From Thermoproteota archaeon (lineage in GTDB: Archaea; Thermoproteota; Methanomethylicia; Methanomethylicales; B66-G16), in NCBI GenBank assembly GCA_003649085.1, contig QMQV01000038.1, positions 1 through 14,165 on the forward strand: DNA of 14,165 nt, given 5' to 3'. Below are positions 12,947 through 14,165 of the stretch, in pieces; within the stretch, counting starts at the first letter, position 1, and each line of letters opens with the position of its first letter. The notes under the pieces are model-generated. The model made no database searches. It was not told the DNA's origin and was given only the letters and a program-made list of their open reading frames with translations. The translations under genes and the position numbers were made by a program.

Positions 12947-14084
12947 ATGATGCTACACCTCTCAAACACTTTAATAAGACAATTTTCATCTTATTAGCTG
13001 CCTTATCCCATGTGAAATGGCATGCGAGCTCACGCACCTTTGGGCTATTGCCGTTGCCATCATGTATTAGTTCAAGTATGGCTTTAGCCCAAAGTTCGGG
13101 TTTAAGATCCACATACACTACTGCATCGTTCCAAAGTCTCTTAAAGACATCAAGCCTGCTCGTTATAGCTAGCAAGCCACAAGCTAAAGCTTCAAGTAGT
13201 GATTGGCAGAAAGTCTCTCCTTTAGAGGGACATAAAAATATCTTAGCCTTGTTCAGCAACTGAGGTACATGTTCGTAGTCCACCCAGCCATAATAATACA
13301 CACCCTTAAGATGTCGAAGCAACTTAGAGTTTTGGCTTCCTCCATCCCCCACAATACCAAGCTTTGCATCGGGTTTTTCTTTTAACACAATAGACCACGC
13401 CCTTAACAACACGTCAATTCCCTTTTCCCAAGAAATTCTCCCAACGTATATGCAGTCAAGCTCTTTTTTTAAGCTCATAGGCTTAAATAAGGATGGATCT
13501 ATACCGCTTTCAATAACATGAACTTTGTCAGCAAGCTTTCTTGCATATCTTAGCAGTTTTTCTTTAACGGACTGGCTTGGCACAACTATAGCTGTGGCAT
13601 GAGAGGATATCTTCATTGTAAGATGTGAAAGCACCTTTTGCAAACCACTGAACTCCCACAATCCTTGAAAAGTACAAATCCAAGGCTTCTTAGCTAACGT
13701 TCGCAAAGCAAAACCAGCCAATACGCCTCTAAGATTTTCATCACTATACGCAACATCAATGCACCTTCTAGAGCTTAAAGCCGTGAAAATGACTAGAAGC
13801 GCAAAGCAAGCTTCTCTAAGCGTCTTAGGCAAATTAGGTGGGAGTTTAACAGCTAATACGCGAGCTTTAGGAAGTTTACGTAGGTGCTTCAGCAGAGTCT
13901 TGTTGCTGATAGTCTTAACATCCGATAAGATGAGTATGTTGACATCGGGCATCCTACTAAAAATTTCTATAAAGCGTATTATTCCTCCCGTCAGAACATC
14001 GCTTTGAATAACGTGTATTAATCGTATCGCTCCCCCACGTGGGGGAGCTTTACAGCCACTACTATCTGAATCTGAGTCCTCCAC
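12915..14084 (-). CDS. GT4-family glycosyltransferase
   Basis: This is a GT-B fold, retaining family 4 glycosyltransferase of 389 residues. The N-terminal acceptor domain starts IRLIHVIQSDVLTGGIIRF, with the GG loop at 33-34. The donor domain has YVGRISWEKGIDVLLRAW (213-230), GIVGDGGS (243-250) and the nucleotide-sugar motif KGETFCQSLLEALACG, in which E290 and E298 form the E-x7-E pair. It probably uses a UDP- or GDP-sugar and may act at the membrane. The start is GTG 14084, with GGAGG 7 nt upstream. The first 19 residues (rich in D and S, then KAPPRGGA) are not part of the fold and contain a perfect DNA palindrome. No ATG, GTG or TTG is available between the palindrome and the conserved core. 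It overlaps the downstream PIG-L gene by 32 nt, suggesting that the deacetylase acts on its product. Confidence 0.88.
   Translation of the reverse strand: MEDSDSDSSGCKAPPRGGAIRLIHVIQSDVLTGGIIRFIEIFSRMPDVNILILSDVKTISNKTLLKHLRKLPKARVLAVKLPPNLPKTLREACFALLVIFTALSSRRCIDVAYSDENLRGVLAGFALRTLAKKPWICTFQGLWEFSGLQKVLSHLTMKISSHATAIVVPSQSVKEKLLRYARKLADKVHVIESGIDPSLFKPMSLKKELDCIYVGRISWEKGIDVLLRAWSIVLKEKPDAKLGIVGDGGSQNSKLLRHLKGVYYYGWVDYEHVPQLLNKAKIFLCPSKGETFCQSLLEALACGLLAITSRLDVFKRLWNDAVVYVDLKPELWAKAILELIHDGNGNSPKVRELACHFTWDKAANKMKIVLLKCLRGVASYDLDGCGRTS
14029..14048. repeat. Perfect 20-bp GC-rich palindrome in the GT4 5' coding region
   Basis: GCTCCCCCACGTGGGGGAGC is fully self-complementary and far more GC-rich than its surroundings. 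It encodes the KAPPRGGA stretch near residue 12-19 of the glycosyltransferase. In DNA it could be a dimeric-protein operator with a CACGTG centre; in mRNA it could form an 8-bp stem with an ACGT loop about 36-55 nt after the start codon. Confidence 0.8.
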
Positions 14085-14109
14085 ACCCCTACCTCCTAAT
14101 CGGAGGGGT
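14085..14109 (-). promoter_or_regulatory. Leader hairpin masking the GT4 ribosome binding site
   Basis: On the minus strand ACCCCT (14109-14104) can pair with AGGGGT (14090-14085). Alternatively CCTCC (14106-14102) can pair with the Shine-Dalgarno GGAGG (14096-14092) across a five-base loop. Both foldings bury the ribosome binding site 7 nt before the GTG start. With the predicted start site near 14110 the hairpin would form the very 5' end of the mRNA. Confidence 0.5.
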
Positions 14110-14130
14110 CGCCTTTTCTTTTCTTCTCAT

Positions 14131-14140
14131 AATATAAAAG
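14131..14140 (-). promoter_or_regulatory. TATA box of the GT4/PIG-L operon
   Basis: The minus strand reads CTTTTATATT, a good archaeal box A. A start site about 26 nt downstream would fall near 14110, immediately before the leader hairpin. No SD-independent alternative promoter is visible within the remaining right edge. Confidence 0.55.
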
Positions 14141-14165
14141 CGTTATCTTTTGTTAAATATACAAG

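Noticed and set aside
1..14165. tRNA, rRNA, CRISPR or transposon content
   Set aside because: A read of both strands found no T-loop/acceptor pairing, no regularly spaced repeats, no transposase-like frame and no terminal inverted repeats with target duplications.

Overview
The window looks like a chromosomal segment from a thermophile-type archaeon, probably of the Thermoproteota/TACK side, though the sequence does not settle the lineage. The reasons are A-type (V/A) ATP synthase subunits, an archaeal-style TrmI tRNA methyltransferase, an archaeal PEP synthase, many TTG starts, TATA elements about 25 nt upstream of several genes with short or no leaders, and Shine-Dalgarno motifs of the GGAGGTGAT type. 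No rRNA, tRNA, CRISPR array or insertion sequence was seen.

Left part (1-6233). An A-type ATPase subunit I gene, cut by the left edge, runs on the + strand. It meets, tail to tail with one base between the stop codons, a minus-strand block. In transcription order that block is a TatD-family hydrolase, a TenA-family aminopyrimidine hydrolase, a stand-alone class II glutamine amidotransferase-like protein, TrmI, ATPase subunit H and ATPase subunit C. trmI, atpH and atpC are tightly packed and look co-transcribed. The three genes before them each have a candidate TATA element of their own. Only subunits I, H and C of the ATPase are here, so the usual single gene cluster is broken up.

Middle (6237-8825). 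A short intergenic stretch separates tatD from a complete phosphoenolpyruvate synthase gene on the + strand. Its coding strand is unusually T-poor over roughly 6480-7920 and more ordinary afterwards.

Accessory part (8826-11557). AT-rich spacers with inverted repeats flank an exported or membrane-anchored protein. It has a possible LEA14-like domain followed by three beta-rich repeats, each ending in SYPPRL. A small uncharacterised 99-residue protein with a perfect Shine-Dalgarno follows, then another spacer.

Right part (11558-14165). A class I SAM-dependent methyltransferase on the + strand converges with, and overlaps by 21 nt, a minus-strand pair: a GT4 glycosyltransferase and a PIG-L-type deacetylase whose genes overlap by 32 nt. 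This pairing has the same logic as PIG-A/PIG-L, MshA/MshB and BshA/BshB, which transfer N-acetylglucosamine and then deacetylate it. The GT4 mRNA appears to begin with a hairpin that masks its ribosome binding site, followed by a perfect 20-bp GC-rich palindrome inside the first codons.

The points most worth follow-up are the GT4/PIG-L module and its structured leader, the SYPPRL repeat protein, the amidotransferase-like protein with altered active-site positions, and the base-composition trough in ppsA.
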